Origin: Methylobacterium nodulans ORS 2060
GTDB lineage: Bacteria > Pseudomonadota > Alphaproteobacteria > Rhizobiales > Beijerinckiaceae
Direction of reading: 5' to 3'
Length of the DNA: 64,000 nt
Assembly (NCBI RefSeq): GCF_000022085.1
Contig: NC_011894.1
Span: 770,501-834,500 of the forward strand
Shown here: in pieces, positions 1-12,737 of the stretch
Numbering within the stretch: the stretch's first letter is position 1
Layout of the letters: each line of letters starts with the position of its first letter
Program-made: the position numbers and the translations under genes
Notes under the pieces: generated by a model
Database searches by the model: none
Seen by the model: only the letters and a program-made list of their open reading frames with translations
What the model was told of the DNA's origin: nothing

Positions 1-3000
1 ACGGGCCGAAGTCGAGGGAGACGGTGCTCGTGCGCAGCACCCCGCCGACGAGCGCGGCCGGGATCGTGAGCGGCCCTGCGATCCGCAAGGGCCCGCGGCC
101 GAACTCCTCCGACACGACCTGCTCGACATACCCTGAGCGCAGCGGATCCTCCTCGGCGAGCAGGCGCGCGAGGGCGCGCTCGACCGCCACCGGGTCGATC
201 TCGCGCAGGGTCAGGTCGGAGAGACCGATTTCGCCGCTCCCGGCGAGGTTTCCGACGAGCGCCGCCACGCTGTCCCCGGCCGCGCCGAAGCGCAGGCGGC
301 CGGAGAGACGGCCGCGCACGGCCTCGCCGCCGGTGAGCGCCGAGATGGCGAGGTCGCTGAGCGACGCCTCGCCCGAGACGGTGGCCTGGTTGCCCTGGCG
401 CGCCAGGGTGATGCCGCCGGAGAGCCGCCCTCCCGCCAGCCCGCCGTCGAACCGGCGCAGCGAGAGTCCCTCGGGACCGAGAGCGAGGTCGAACCGGGCC
501 GCCTCGGCCGCGAGCCCGCGCCCGAGATCGAAGTGCTGGACCATCGTGGCGATGCTGCCGCGCAGCCCCGTCGCCAATGCCGGCCCGAAGCGCCGGCTCG
601 GCCAAGTCTCGGCGGTCGCGGTCGGCACATCGAGCATCAGCGCCGCGGCGAGCCAGGGCAGCGAGAGCCGGTCGAGCCGCGCGGTGCCGGAGAGGGCTCC
701 CTCGGCCGACCACCGGAGCGTCGCCGCCACGGGGCTGCCGAGGATGGTGCCTTCGAGCGCGAAGCGCGGCCCCTCGCCCTCGCGGCCGAGACCGACCGTC
801 AGCCGGGCCGGCACCGGGCCGGCGGGCACCGCGCTGCGGCTGAGGAAGCCCGCGAGCGGGCGCAGGTCCGGGCTGTCGACGCCGATCTCGCCCTCCTGCG
901 GCAGAGCGGCAGCCTCGTCGAGGAGAAGCGGGCGCGCGGTGGTGATCCGGGCCCCCGCGAGATCGCCCGCGAGGGTGACCGCGAGCGGCGCGCCGGGATC
1001 GCCTCCCCGGCGCCCGCTCACCCGCAGGGAGGCGGGCATGGCCAGGGCCGGATCGTCCGGCCGGCCGAGCCAGAGGCCCGAGCGGACGCGGTCGAGCCGC
1101 GCCTCCAGGCTGTCGATGCGGCCCGCATTGGTCACCAGGGAGAGGCCGAGCCGGCCGCCGGCCGCCTCGCCCCGCGCGTGGCTGCGCAGGCGCCCGGCCT
1201 CGACGGCCCCGGGATCGCGCTCCAGGGTGACGTCGAGGGCGAGCGGCCCGTCGCGCAGGAAGCCGGGGACGAGCCGCGCCTCCGCGACGAGGTTGCGCTC
1301 CAGGAGGTCGATCAGCGGTGCCGCCACCGGCGCGGTGACCCGGCCGGCGATGCGGCCCGAGCCGTCCGCGGCGATGCGCCCCGAGAGGCTCGCCTGCGCG
1401 CCCGCGAGCCCCTTCACCTCCAGGCTGTCGACCCGCAGCGCCGGCCCTTCCGATTGCAGGCTCGCGGCGATCTCGCCCGTGCGCGGGCCGCCCGCGCCGT
1501 AGCGCAGGTCGCGAGCCCGCAGGGTCAGGCCGAGATCGTGGTCGTGCAGCGTCTCGAACAGGCCGCGCATCGGCGGCAGCTCGGCGAGGTCGAGCCCGTC
1601 CGCCACGACCTGGGCATCGAGCCGCGGGCGCGCCGTGTCGCCGCTGGCCGGGCTATAGCGGGCGCTGCCGGTGATGCGGGCCTCGCCGAGCGCCACGCGG
1701 GCATTGCGGAGGGAGAGGACCGGCAGGGCGGCGGTGACGTCCGCCGCGGCCTCGAAGGGCCGCCCGTCGAGGAGCCGCAGCAGGGGGCTGCCGAGGCCGA
1801 GCCGGTTGAGGAGGCGGGCGAGGCGGTCGGAGGCCGCAGCCTTGACCGAGAGCCGGCCCGCGAAACTGCCGGGCCCGGAGAGATCGCCATCGAGGGCGAG
1901 GCGGACGCCGCCCGGGGCTGTCGCCTCGAACCGGTGCAGGGTCAGGGCGCCGGAGGGCCGCAGGATCGCCGCCGTCGAGATGCCCGACCATTCCCCGAGG
2001 GCGAGCGCCGCGCTGTCCACCGAGAGGTCGATGGCGATAGTCCCCGGGAGCGGCGGACCGAAGGCCCCGAATCCGCGGGCGACGAGGGCCTGTCCGGACG
2101 GCGAGGCCAGGAAGGCGTCGAGGTCGAGCCGGCGGGCATCGAGGGCGAGCGCCGCATTCAGGCTCGGCAGATCGAGGGTGCCGCGGCCGCTGAGGCGCAA
2201 GGGTGCGCCGCCCCCTTCGACCTCGAGCGTGAGCCCCTCGAAGGCCGCGACCCGCCCCCGCGCCTTGAAGGAGCCCTGGAGGGAGAAGGGCGTCATCGGA
2301 CCGGCCGCCTGGGCGCCCTCGGGGCGCGGGGGCGGGCCGACGACGAGCCGGGCGGTGCCGGTCGCCTCGGGCGCGAAGCCGCGCGCCGGATCGCCCGCGA
2401 GGCTGACGCGGGCGTCGATCTCGAGCTTCGGCGCCGTGTCGCCGCCGGCAGTCACCTTCACGGGCACGGCGCCCACGGCGGTGGGGGCGCCGGTGACGAG
2501 GCGGAACGGCAGGGCGCCGGCATCGCCCTCGACCCGCCAGGGGCCCGCGAGGCGCGGCGCGGCGAGGCGGACGGATTCGGCGTAGAACTGGTCGGTGCGC
2601 CCGGTCGCCGGCACCAGGGTGGTGAAGAGCAGCTGCGACACCCGCAGATCCTCGACCGCGAGGTCGCGCCCGCCGAGCGCGGCGCCGAAATCCGGCGGCA
2701 CGATCAGGGCGCCGCCCTCCGTCACCGGCACCGTCACCTCGGCGCGGCCGATCTTCGTCTCGGTGAAGCGGATCTCGCCGGACAGGAGCGGCGTCAGCGC
2801 GATCTCGGCCTTGACGAAACGGGCATCGAGGGCCGGGCGGCCCGGCCGCCCGAGCACCAGATGGTCGATCCGCAGGCGCGGCGAGGGCAGGAACCGGATC
2901 TCCAGCCGGCCGTCGCTGCGCGCCTCGACGCCGAGGGACCGGGCGAGCGCCGCATCCACCGCGGCCCGCTGTCCTTCCCAGTTGACGAAAGGCGGCACGA

Positions 3001-3061
3001 CGAGCGCCGCGACCAGGATGAGGATGACGAGGCCCGCCAGGGCGGTCAGGATGTCGCGCAC
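1..3061 (-). CDS. AsmA family protein (partial, 3' end outside window)
   Basis: An uninterrupted frame of about 1020 codons runs off the left edge. The GTG start at 3061 follows a GGAGAAGGG ribosome site. The protein opens with VRDILTALAG and one strong hydrophobic helix (about residues 3-24), then PPFVNWEGQR, the usual AsmA opening: a single inner-membrane anchor followed by a very long periplasmic region rich in beta strands with many LRIDHL/LDLDAF-like turns. AsmA-like proteins in Gram-negatives are linked to outer-membrane assembly and inter-membrane lipid transport; the exact role here is not shown by the sequence. The long frames on the opposite strand are GC-rich shadows of this gene. 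The true C-terminus lies beyond base 1. Family assignment is fairly sure, function is inference. Confidence 0.85.
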   Translation of the reverse strand, partial: MRDILTALAGLVILILVAALVVPPFVNWEGQRAAVDAALARSLGVEARSDGRLEIRFLPSPRLRIDHLVLGRPGRPALDARFVKAEIALTPLLSGEIRFTETKIGRAEVTVPVTEGGALIVPPDFGAALGGRDLAVEDLRVSQLLFTTLVPATGRTDQFYAESVRLAAPRLAGPWRVEGDAGALPFRLVTGAPTAVGAVPVKVTAGGDTAPKLEIDARVSLAGDPARGFAPEATGTARLVVGPPPRPEGAQAAGPMTPFSLQGSFKARGRVAAFEGLTLEVEGGGAPLRLSGRGTLDLPSLNAALALDARRLDLDAFLASPSGQALVARGFGAFGPPLPGTIAIDLSVDSAALALGEWSGISTAAILRPSGALTLHRFEATAPGGVRLALDGDLSGPGSFAGRLSVKAAASDRLARLLNRLGLGSPLLRLLDGRPFEAAADVTAALPVLSLRNARVALGEARITGSARYSPASGDTARPRLDAQVVADGLDLAELPPMRGLFETLHDHDLGLTLRARDLRYGAGGPRTGEIAASLQSEGPALRVDSLEVKGLAGAQASLSGRIAADGSGRIAGRVTAPVAAPLIDLLERNLVAEARLVPGFLRDGPLALDVTLERDPGAVEAGRLRSHARGEAAGGRLGLSLVTNAGRIDSLEARLDRVRSGLWLGRPDDPALAMPASLRVSGRRGGDPGAPLAVTLAGDLAGARITTARPLLLDEAAALPQEGEIGVDSPDLRPLAGFLSRSAVPAGPVPARLTVGLGREGEGPRFALEGTILGSPVAATLRWSAEGALSGTARLDRLSLPWLAAALMLDVPTATAETWPSRRFGPALATGLRGSIATMVQHFDLGRGLAAEAARFDLALGPEGLSLRRFDGGLAGGRLSGGITLARQGNQATVSGEASLSDLAISALTGGEAVRGRLSGRLRFGAAGDSVAALVGNLAGSGEIGLSDLTLREIDPVAVERALARLLAEEDPLRSGYVEQVVSEEFGRGPLRIAGPLTIPAALVGGVLRTSTVSLDFGP

Positions 3062-3303
3062 CGAAAGCCCTTCTCCGTCCCGTCCGCCGGGGCTCCCCCT
3101 CCCGAACCGCGCGGCCGCCCGAGGCCATACGGTCCTGACAGGGCTAGCATATCGGCTCGTTCGCCGCGGCCCAATCCGCAACCCTCCGCTGCACCGGGGC
3201 GCGCGTCGCGCCGCAGCGATGCAACGATGCCACGGCCTGACAGCCGCTCGCGCGCCTGTTATCGCGCGGGATCCCCTCCCCTTCCGGCGATGCGGCAGCC
3301 CCG

Positions 3304-5067
3304 ATGCGCTACTATCTCGGCCTCGCGACCACCTTCCACGATCCGGCGCTCGCGCTGATCGGCCCGGATGGCGGGATCCTCTTCGCCGAGGCCACCGAGC
3401 GGTACCTGCAGTACAAGCGCGCGCCGAACTGCGAACCGGATTCGGCCCCGCGCATGGCCGGCCTCCTCGGCCGCTTCCTCCCGGCGGGCGCCGAACTCGT
3501 GGTAGCGACGAGCTGGGGGCCGGACTTCAGCAGCTTCCTGGCCCGATCCGCCGCGGCCGGCGCCTTCGGGCTGGAGGCGCTGGCCGCCCATGCGCCGGGC
3601 CTCAACCGCTCCCTCGTGCCGGAGCGTGCCGAGCGCACCTTCATCGCGGAACTCGGCGTCGCGCAGGGACGGGCCGGCTATGGCACGCTGCTTGGCCTCG
3701 ACCGGGCGCATGGGGGCGCAAGCCGCATCGCGGGCCTGAGGCGCTATTCCCATCACCTCACGCATGCGGCCTTCGGCCTCTGGGGCAGCCCGTTCCGGGA
3801 CGCGACCTGCCTCGTCGTCGACGGCATGGGCGAGACCGGCGCCTCGGCGATCTACCGGATGGCGGCCGGGCGCATCGCCGAGGTGAAGCGCCATCGGGGG
3901 CGGGAATCGGTCGGCTTCTTCTTCGGCCTCGTCACCGATCTCGCGGGCTTCGACCAGACGAAGGGCGAGGAATGGAAGATCATGGGGCTCGCCCCCTACG
4001 GCCGCCCCGATCCCGACCTGATGGGGCTGCTGCGCCGGCTCTACCGGATCGAGGGCGGACGCCTGCGCTTCGCCGATGCGGAGACCGTTCAGGCGGTGGT
4101 CGCCGAGATCCTGGCGCGGCGCCCAACTGACGCCCTCGATTGCGGCTGGGCGGATCTCGCCCGCTGCGGGCAGGACGCCTTCGCCGAGATGATGGACGCC
4201 CTGGTGGGGCAGGCCGAAGAGCTCGCCCCGGGCGAGAATCTCGTGGTGACGGGCGGCTGCGCCCTCAACTCCTCCTACAATGGGCGCCTTCTCGGCCGCA
4301 GCGGCTACCGGCACCTGCATGTGCCCTCGGCCCCGGCCGATGACGGCAACGCGGTCGGGGCGGCCTGGCTCGCCTTCGCGGAGGACCACCCGGACTGGAC
4401 CGGGCCCGGGACCGGCGCGGCGGTCACCCCCTATCTCGGCTCGACGGTCTCGACGGAGCCGCTGGAACGCATGGCGGGCTCCGAGCCGCGCCTGCGGCGC
4501 CTCGGCCATGCGGGCGTGACGCAAGCCGCGGCCGAGATCCTGGCGGCCGGGGGCCTCGTCGGCTGGGTCCAGGGCCGGGCGGAGTTCGGGCCCCGGGCGC
4601 TCGGCAACCGTTCGATCCTGGCCGATCCGCGCCCGGCCGACGCCAAGGCAATCCTCAACGCCAAGGTGAAGTACCGGGAGGCGTTCCGGCCCTTCGCGCC
4701 CTCGATCCTGGCCGAGGCCGGCCCCGACTGGTTCGAGGACTACCAGGACAGCCCCTACATGGAGCGCACCCTGGTGTGGCGCGAGGCCGTGCGCGGGCGC
4801 GTCCCGGCAGTGGTGCACGAGGACGGCACCGGCCGCCTCCAGAGCGTGACGCGGGCGCGCAACCCGGCCTATGCGGCGCTGATCGAGGCCTTCGCGGCGC
4901 GCACGGGCGTGCCGATCCTGCTCAACACCAGCTTCAACGTGATGGGCAAGCCGATCCTCCACACGGCGGAGGACGCGATCCTGATGTTCTATACCACCGG
5001 CCTCGACGCCCTGGTGGTGGAGGACTGGCTCCTGGTGAAGGACCCGGCGGTACTTCCCGGCTGCTGA
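3304..5067 (+). CDS. carbamoyltransferase (NodU/CmcH/TobZ family)
   Basis: The 587-residue protein starts MRYYLGLATTFHDPALALI and has both halves of the family: an N-terminal Kae1/YrdC-like carbamoyladenylate domain (about 1-330; metal-binding SHHLTHA near residue 149, DGMGETG near 175, GGCALNSSYNGRL near 320) and the C-terminal carbamoyltransferase domain (about 340-580; GRAEFGPRALGNRS, LNTSFNVMGKPI). Members use carbamoyl phosphate and ATP to carbamoylate a hydroxyl group on a natural product or Nod factor. No glycosyl, polyketide or nod genes are next to it; it stands alone between an AsmA gene on the opposite strand and a convergent small exported protein. The acceptor cannot be named. 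Length is normal for the family. Confidence 0.88.
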   Translation: MRYYLGLATTFHDPALALIGPDGGILFAEATERYLQYKRAPNCEPDSAPRMAGLLGRFLPAGAELVVATSWGPDFSSFLARSAAAGAFGLEALAAHAPGLNRSLVPERAERTFIAELGVAQGRAGYGTLLGLDRAHGGASRIAGLRRYSHHLTHAAFGLWGSPFRDATCLVVDGMGETGASAIYRMAAGRIAEVKRHRGRESVGFFFGLVTDLAGFDQTKGEEWKIMGLAPYGRPDPDLMGLLRRLYRIEGGRLRFADAETVQAVVAEILARRPTDALDCGWADLARCGQDAFAEMMDALVGQAEELAPGENLVVTGGCALNSSYNGRLLGRSGYRHLHVPSAPADDGNAVGAAWLAFAEDHPDWTGPGTGAAVTPYLGSTVSTEPLERMAGSEPRLRRLGHAGVTQAAAEILAAGGLVGWVQGRAEFGPRALGNRSILADPRPADAKAILNAKVKYREAFRPFAPSILAEAGPDWFEDYQDSPYMERTLVWREAVRGRVPAVVHEDGTGRLQSVTRARNPAYAALIEAFAARTGVPILLNTSFNVMGKPILHTAEDAILMFYTTGLDALVVEDWLLVKDPAVLPGC

Positions 5068-5082
5068 CGGCGGCCCGAAAAA

Positions 5083-5103
5083 GGGCACCGCTGTGCGGTG
5101 CCC
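5083..5103. terminator. bidirectional hairpin terminator between convergent genes
   Basis: A perfect 9-bp stem (GGGCACCGC / GCGGTGCCC) with a TGT loop lies between the ends of the carbamoyltransferase gene and the small exported gene. On the minus strand the stem is followed by TTTTTC, so it is a good intrinsic terminator for the minus-strand gene; on the plus strand it lacks a T tract. Confidence 0.75.
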
Positions 5104-5131
5104 CGACCATCCGCCCAGTGAGGCCTGGCGC

Positions 5132-5491
5132 CTACTCGCAGACTTCGACGCGGCGATAGGTGAAGGACTCGTCGTCGAGCCAGACCTTGCGGCGCTCGAA
5201 GTGGCAGACCGGGCCGCGGCGGCGGACGATGACGGTCTCGCCGGGATCCTCGACATAGACCCGGCGCGGCGGGGGCGCCACGTAGACCGGCGGGGGCGGG
5301 GCCGCCTGGGCGCCGTTGATAATGGCACCGGCGGCGACGCCGCCGAGCACGCCGGCAGCCGCCCCGCCGAGGATCGCGGCGCCGACGCCGTCGCGCGCCG
5401 AGGCGGCTTGCGGGGCGGTCGCAGCCAGAACAGCGGCAAGCGCCGCACACGCGCCGAGGCGCGAGAGGCCGAAAGAAGACAGAGCGCGCAC
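5132..5491 (-). CDS. small exported protein ending in YRRVEVCE
   Basis: The GTG start at 5491 is chosen because GGGAG sits about 8 bases upstream and it gives a signal peptide directly (VRALSSFGLSRLGACAALAAVLA...ASA). The 119-residue product then has a Gly/Ala-rich stretch (GVGAAILGGAAAGVLGGVAAG), which may be membrane-inserting or a glycine-zipper, a proline-rich linker (APPPPVYVAPPPRRVY) and a C-terminal part with two cysteines ending RRVEVCE. The protein at 24371-24682 has the same plan and the same ending (RRVRVCE), so these are likely distant paralogues. I do not recognise a function; envelope location is inferred from the signal peptide. Confidence 0.75.
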   Translation of the reverse strand: MRALSSFGLSRLGACAALAAVLAATAPQAASARDGVGAAILGGAAAGVLGGVAAGAIINGAQAAPPPPVYVAPPPRRVYVEDPGETVIVRRRGPVCHFERRKVWLDDESFTYRRVEVCE

Positions 5492-5762
5492 GCTGGATCT
5501 CCCGAGGATGTCTGTGCAGGGTGACGGCGATTGCTTAACGAAGCGCCAAAAGGAGACGGGGCCGCGCGGGGCGCGGGTCGACGCGACACGCCTGTTGTGC
5601 GGCCGCGACGGTGCCTTGGACGGTGGCGGCGGTTTGCGGCAAATTCCGGGTGACGGGGCCGGATTCCGCGCATTGCACAGACGGGTGTGGTGCCGGTGCA
5701 TCAGAGCGGCGGGCCACGATCGTCACCGCCGCCTCCGACCGGCCGCCAATTCAGCCACCTCG

Positions 5763-5933
5763 CTTTCCCGGACGAGTGCAGCGTCAGCGGAAGGAGATCC
5801 GGGAACCAGCACGAGGACCTGCCGCGAAGCAGCTCAATATTCCAGCACCGGTGCTGACAAGCGGTCGCTGCGCGAGGTCCTGTGCTGGGCCCCGAGTCGC
5901 ATTCCGCTGCCGCTGCATGCGCCCGGGAAAAAG
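5763..5933. repeat. dispersed palindromic element, family A copy 1
   Basis: A 171-bp element with imperfect terminal inverted repeats: CTTTCCCGGACGAGTGCAGC at the left matches the reverse complement of the right end (CTGCATGCGCCCGGGAAAAAG). The internal halves are also roughly complementary (CCAGCACGAGGACCTGCC against the reverse complement of GCGAGGTCCTGTGCTGG), so the whole unit can fold into one long hairpin. A near-identical copy is at 10468-10636 and a diverged one near 44455-44574. It sits just downstream of secA. It resembles a MITE or large REP-type element; no transposase is present. Confidence 0.75.
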
Positions 5934-5983
5934 GCCCGACCGCCTGCGCGCCGAGCCCTTGTCGAACCGGAAACGATGCGTCC

Positions 5984-8860
<2,877 letters not shown>

Positions 8861-9095
8861 CGTGGACCTGCAATCGATCGAAACGTCTGACGCGAGCGTG
8901 ATGCCGCGCGTTATAGAGCCATATAGGCATCCGCGCACCAGAAAGGACCGCGGCCCGTCGGCCCCCTTCCCTGCGCCGAAAGGCTGACGCGGACAAGCGC
9001 GGCCGGCCGCTTGATTCGGTGCAGGACCCCGCTCTTTAAGGACGGCGCAAGCAACAGGGCGGGCCGGTCGGCACCGCCGATCGGGAGAGGAACCC

Positions 9096-10316
9096 ATGAG
9101 GACACTGCGTCGGGCGCTCGCCCGCACCACCGCGCTCGCCGCCGCTCTGCTCTGCGCCTCCGGCAGCTGGGCCGCGGGGGCCTCGGACGGCGTCGTCAAG
9201 ATCGGCATCCTCAACGACCAGTCGGGCGTCTACGCCGATTTCGGCGGGCGCGGCTCGGTCGAGGCGGCGAAGATGGCGGTCGAGGATTTCGGCGGGCAGG
9301 TGCTGGGTGCCCCAATCCAGATCGTCGACGCCGACCACCAGAACAAGCCCGACATCGCCTCCAACATCGCCCGGCAATGGTACGACACCGACAAGGTGGA
9401 CGCGATCATGGAGCTGACGACCTCTTCGGTCGCGCTCGCCGTGCAGGGCCTCTCCCACGAGAAGAAGAAGATCACGATCGTGGACGGGGCCGCGACCACG
9501 GACCTCACGGGCAAGCAATGCACCCCGTACGGCTTCCATTGGGCCTACGACACTCACGCGCTCGCGGTCGGCACCGGCGGCTCCCTCGTCGAGACCGGCG
9601 GCGACACCTGGTTCTTCCTCACCGCCGACTACGCCTTCGGCACCGCGCTCCAGGCCGACACCACCAAATACGTGGAGGCCAAGGGCGGCAAGGTGCTGGG
9701 GAGCGTGCGCCATCCCCTGAGCGCGCAGGACTTCTCCTCGTTCCTGCTGCAGGCTCAAGGGTCGGGCGCCAAGATCATCGGGCTCGCCAATGCGGGCCTC
9801 GACACCTCGAACTCGATCAAGCAGGCAGCGGAGTTCGGCATCGTGCAGGGCGGGCAGCGCCTCGCGGCCCTGCTCTTCACCCTGGCGGAGGTGCACGGCA
9901 TCGGCCTCAAGACCGCGCAGGGCATCGTGCTCACCGAGGGCTACTACTGGGACCTCGACGACCGCAGCCGCGACTTCGCCAAGCGCTACATGGCCCGCTT
10001 CGGGCGGATGCCGAGCATGATCCAGGCCGGCACCTATTCGTCGGTCACGCACTACCTCAAGGCCGTCCGGGCCGCGGGCACCGACGAGACCGAGGCCGTG
10101 GCGAAGGCGATGCGCGACCTGCCGGTCGACGACTTCTTCGGCCGCGGCGGCAAGGTGCAGGCGAACGGCCGCATGGTCCACGACATGTACCTGTTCCAGG
10201 TGAAGTCGCCGGCCGAATCGAAGGGGCCCTGGGACTATTACAAGCTCCTCGCCACGATTCCGGGCGACAAGGCGTTCCTGTCGGCCAAGGACAGCGGCTG
10301 CCCGTTGACGCAGTGA
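9096..10316 (+). CDS. ABC transporter periplasmic substrate-binding protein (branched-chain amino acid/urea type)
   Basis: A 406-residue protein with a Sec signal peptide ([11 protein letters not shown]...ASGSWAAGA) preceded by GGGAGAGGAACCC. The mature part is a type I periplasmic binding fold of the LivJ/Peripla_BP_6 family: it opens [21 protein letters not shown], followed by a KMAVEDFGG helix and [13 protein letters not shown]. Such proteins deliver amino acids, amides, urea or aromatic acids to an ABC importer. No permease or ATPase gene is adjacent, so this is an orphan binding protein and the ligand cannot be told. The following 430 bases contain only repeat DNA. Confidence 0.9.
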
Positions 10317-10467
10317 CGGAGGGAGAATCTCGGCACGGCGAGGTCCCGCGCCCATCCCCGGCTCTGCCGACGGGTCCGGCTCTTCGCACAGGCGGTCCGG
10401 GCACGCTCCGGCGGGCGCGGAGTTCTGCTCCACCCCTTTCCGGATTCTCCGCGCCGTCCTGCTGCCT

Positions 10468-10636
10468 CTTTCCCGGACGACTACAGCGACAGCGGAAGGA
10501 GATCCGGAAACCAGCACAGTGAGTTGCCGCGCAGCGGCTCCGGTTGCCTCCAGCGTGGCTGACGAGCGGTCGCTGCGCGACGTCTTGTACTGGGCTCCGG
10601 GTCGCATTCCGCTGCTACTGCATGCGCCCGGGAAAG
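10468..10636. repeat. dispersed palindromic element, family A copy 2
   Basis: A 169-bp element homologous along its length to 5763-5933: left end CTTTCCCGGACGACTACAGC, right end CTGCATGCGCCCGGGAAAG, both in the same arrangement, with the shared core CCAGCAC...GAGCGGTCGCTGCGCGA. The ends are inverted repeats of each other. It lies in the 438-base gap between the binding-protein gene and the EAL gene; the remainder of that gap shows no gene. Confidence 0.75.
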
Positions 10637-10754
10637 GGCGGAGCGAACATCCTCGCCTGGGCTGACGCGGTCTCATCCGAACATCCGCCTGCTGGCTGCG
10701 CCAGGCGGATGGCGGCTTCGCTCCGGCCTGCGAACTGATCGTTCGCAGGTCGGA

Positions 10755-12203
10755 TCATACCGCCCGGCGCAGGAAGTCCCGGAACGACCGCCGCACCGGC
10801 GGACCCTCCTCCGGCGGCCCGGGCTCGGGCGGGGGCGAGAGCACCTCGGGACGGACAACCCGCGGCGGCGAGAAGACGCTCCCCTGCGCGAGCGGCAGGT
10901 CGAGGTCGATGAGGTCCGGCACGTCGCTCTCGCGCTCGACGCCCTCGGCGATGAGGCGCAGGCCCACCCGCGCCAGCGCCGCCGCGAGATCCTCCGCCGC
11001 GAGATCCGCGCCCGGAGCGGAGCGGCCGAGCAGCAGGTCGGCCGGGACCTTCACGTAGGCGATGCCCTGCGCGGCGAGGGCCGGCCCGTCGAAGCGCAGG
11101 TCCACCGCCCGGTCGAGGGCGAGCAGGATCCGCTCGCGCAGGGCAGCGAGCGCCGCGGCCTGCTCGGCGTCCAGGCTGCGCAGGCTGCGCTGCGGCAGGG
11201 CGAGGATCAGCCGGCCGGCGAGTTCCGGATGCGCCTCGATGAGGCGCCCGAGCGCGCGCAGGAAGCCCGGCTCGAACAGCGAACTCGGCGAGAGCGCATA
11301 GGCCACCGCCGCCGCGCTCCCGCGCGCGGCGAGCTGGCGGCTGATCGCGGTCACGCGGGCGAGCATCAGCCGGTCGAGTTCGGTGGTGCGGCCGTGCCGT
11401 TCGAGCGTCGGCATGAACTCGGCCGGGGTGAGGCGGGCGCCTCCGACGCTCAGGCGCGCCAGCGCCTCGTAGAACGCCACCTTGCGTTGCGGCAGGCTCA
11501 CGATGGGCTGGAGATGCACCTCCAGCCCGCCCTCGGTGAGCGCCGTCAGGATCTCCTCCTGGCGCTGCGCCGCGGCGGCATCGGAGGCGGGCCGGGTTTC
11601 GGGCCCCGGCAGTGCCGGCTCGGGCACGAAGGGACGCAAGGGCGCGGAGGGCGGAAGGGGCGCGGAGCGCGGCAGGATCGCGGGCACCGGCTGGGGAGCG
11701 GGGGCCGCTGCGGCAACCGGCCGCGCCGCGGGGGCCGAAGGCGGAAAAGCCGGAGCGGGGGCGGCGCGCTCCTTCAGCCGGGCGATCTCGCCGTCCTGGG
11801 CCGCGACGGTGACCGCGAGCTCGCGCACGATGCCGCCGAGGAGGCCGATCTCCGCCGTCACCTCCGCCACCTCCTCGGCCAGCCGGTCCGGCCGGGGCGC
11901 GTCGGGCCCCGGCGCGGGGCCGGGCCGCTGCTCGATGGCGAGCAGGCGCCGCGACAGCACGTCCATCTCTCCCGAGAGCTTCTCCATCTGGGCCACGGCG
12001 CGGCCCGCCCGCCGCCACGCGAGGCCCGCCGCCACGCTCGCGCCGGTCGCCCAGGCCAGGGCGAGACCCGCCGTCACCCCGAGGGCGGGAGCCGACAGGA
12101 AGGCGACGGTGAGGCACAGGCCGCCGCCGAGGAGCGTGGCGAGACAGAGAGAAACCAATCCCGCGGAAGGCCCTTCGGCACGACGGCCGCTCGTGGGGGC
12201 CAT
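10755..12203 (-). CDS. membrane protein with degenerate EAL domain
   Basis: The 482-residue product starts at the ATG at 12203 (MAPTSGRRAEG). Two hydrophobic segments lie at about 17-65, then a probable coiled coil (MEKLSGEMDVLSRRLLAIEQ), a low-complexity Ala/Pro linker, and an EAL domain at about 215-455. The first motif is kept (FYEALARL near 245; HLQPIVSL before it), and AEGVERE and VKVPADLL survive. The metal-binding asparagine motif (normally NLS) reads YALSPSS, and the DDFG motif is absent (ALDRAVDLRFDGP). So cyclic-di-GMP hydrolysis is doubtful; a c-di-GMP sensor or protein-interaction role is more likely. It may be transcribed alone. Confidence 0.85.
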   Translation of the reverse strand: MAPTSGRRAEGPSAGLVSLCLATLLGGGLCLTVAFLSAPALGVTAGLALAWATGASVAAGLAWRRAGRAVAQMEKLSGEMDVLSRRLLAIEQRPGPAPGPDAPRPDRLAEEVAEVTAEIGLLGGIVRELAVTVAAQDGEIARLKERAAPAPAFPPSAPAARPVAAAAPAPQPVPAILPRSAPLPPSAPLRPFVPEPALPGPETRPASDAAAAQRQEEILTALTEGGLEVHLQPIVSLPQRKVAFYEALARLSVGGARLTPAEFMPTLERHGRTTELDRLMLARVTAISRQLAARGSAAAVAYALSPSSLFEPGFLRALGRLIEAHPELAGRLILALPQRSLRSLDAEQAAALAALRERILLALDRAVDLRFDGPALAAQGIAYVKVPADLLLGRSAPGADLAAEDLAAALARVGLRLIAEGVERESDVPDLIDLDLPLAQGSVFSPPRVVRPEVLSPPPEPGPPEEGPPVRRSFRDFLRRAV

Positions 12204-12415
12204 GGCGGAGTAACTCCCTCGGGTTGTGAAGCACGGGCGTCGCGGGCCCGCCGGAACCTTCGTTGTCGCGTAGGCTCGGCGCGCCCGCAAGACGCCGGGA
12301 GGTCACTGTCCCGAGCTTCTCGCCCCCCTTGCCGTCCGCCGGCCAGAGCCCGACATCCAGGCCCGACAAGGCGCTCGCGGCATCCGCCGCAGATCGAGGC
12401 CGAGGAGACCGGAAT

Positions 12416-12658
<243 letters not shown>

Positions 12659-12737
12659 CCGCCCCCGCCTCCTGCGCTGGCGCACCCCGCGAGCCCCGGC
12701 CGTCTAACGATCGTTTAAGCCGGCTCTGCGAGGGTCG

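Noticed and set aside
533..3358. Very long frames on the plus strand opposite the AsmA gene (941, 492 and 511 residues)
   Set aside because: High-GC shadow frames: low-complexity Arg/Ala/Gly/Glu composition, no domain pattern, while the minus frame reads as a coherent AsmA protein.
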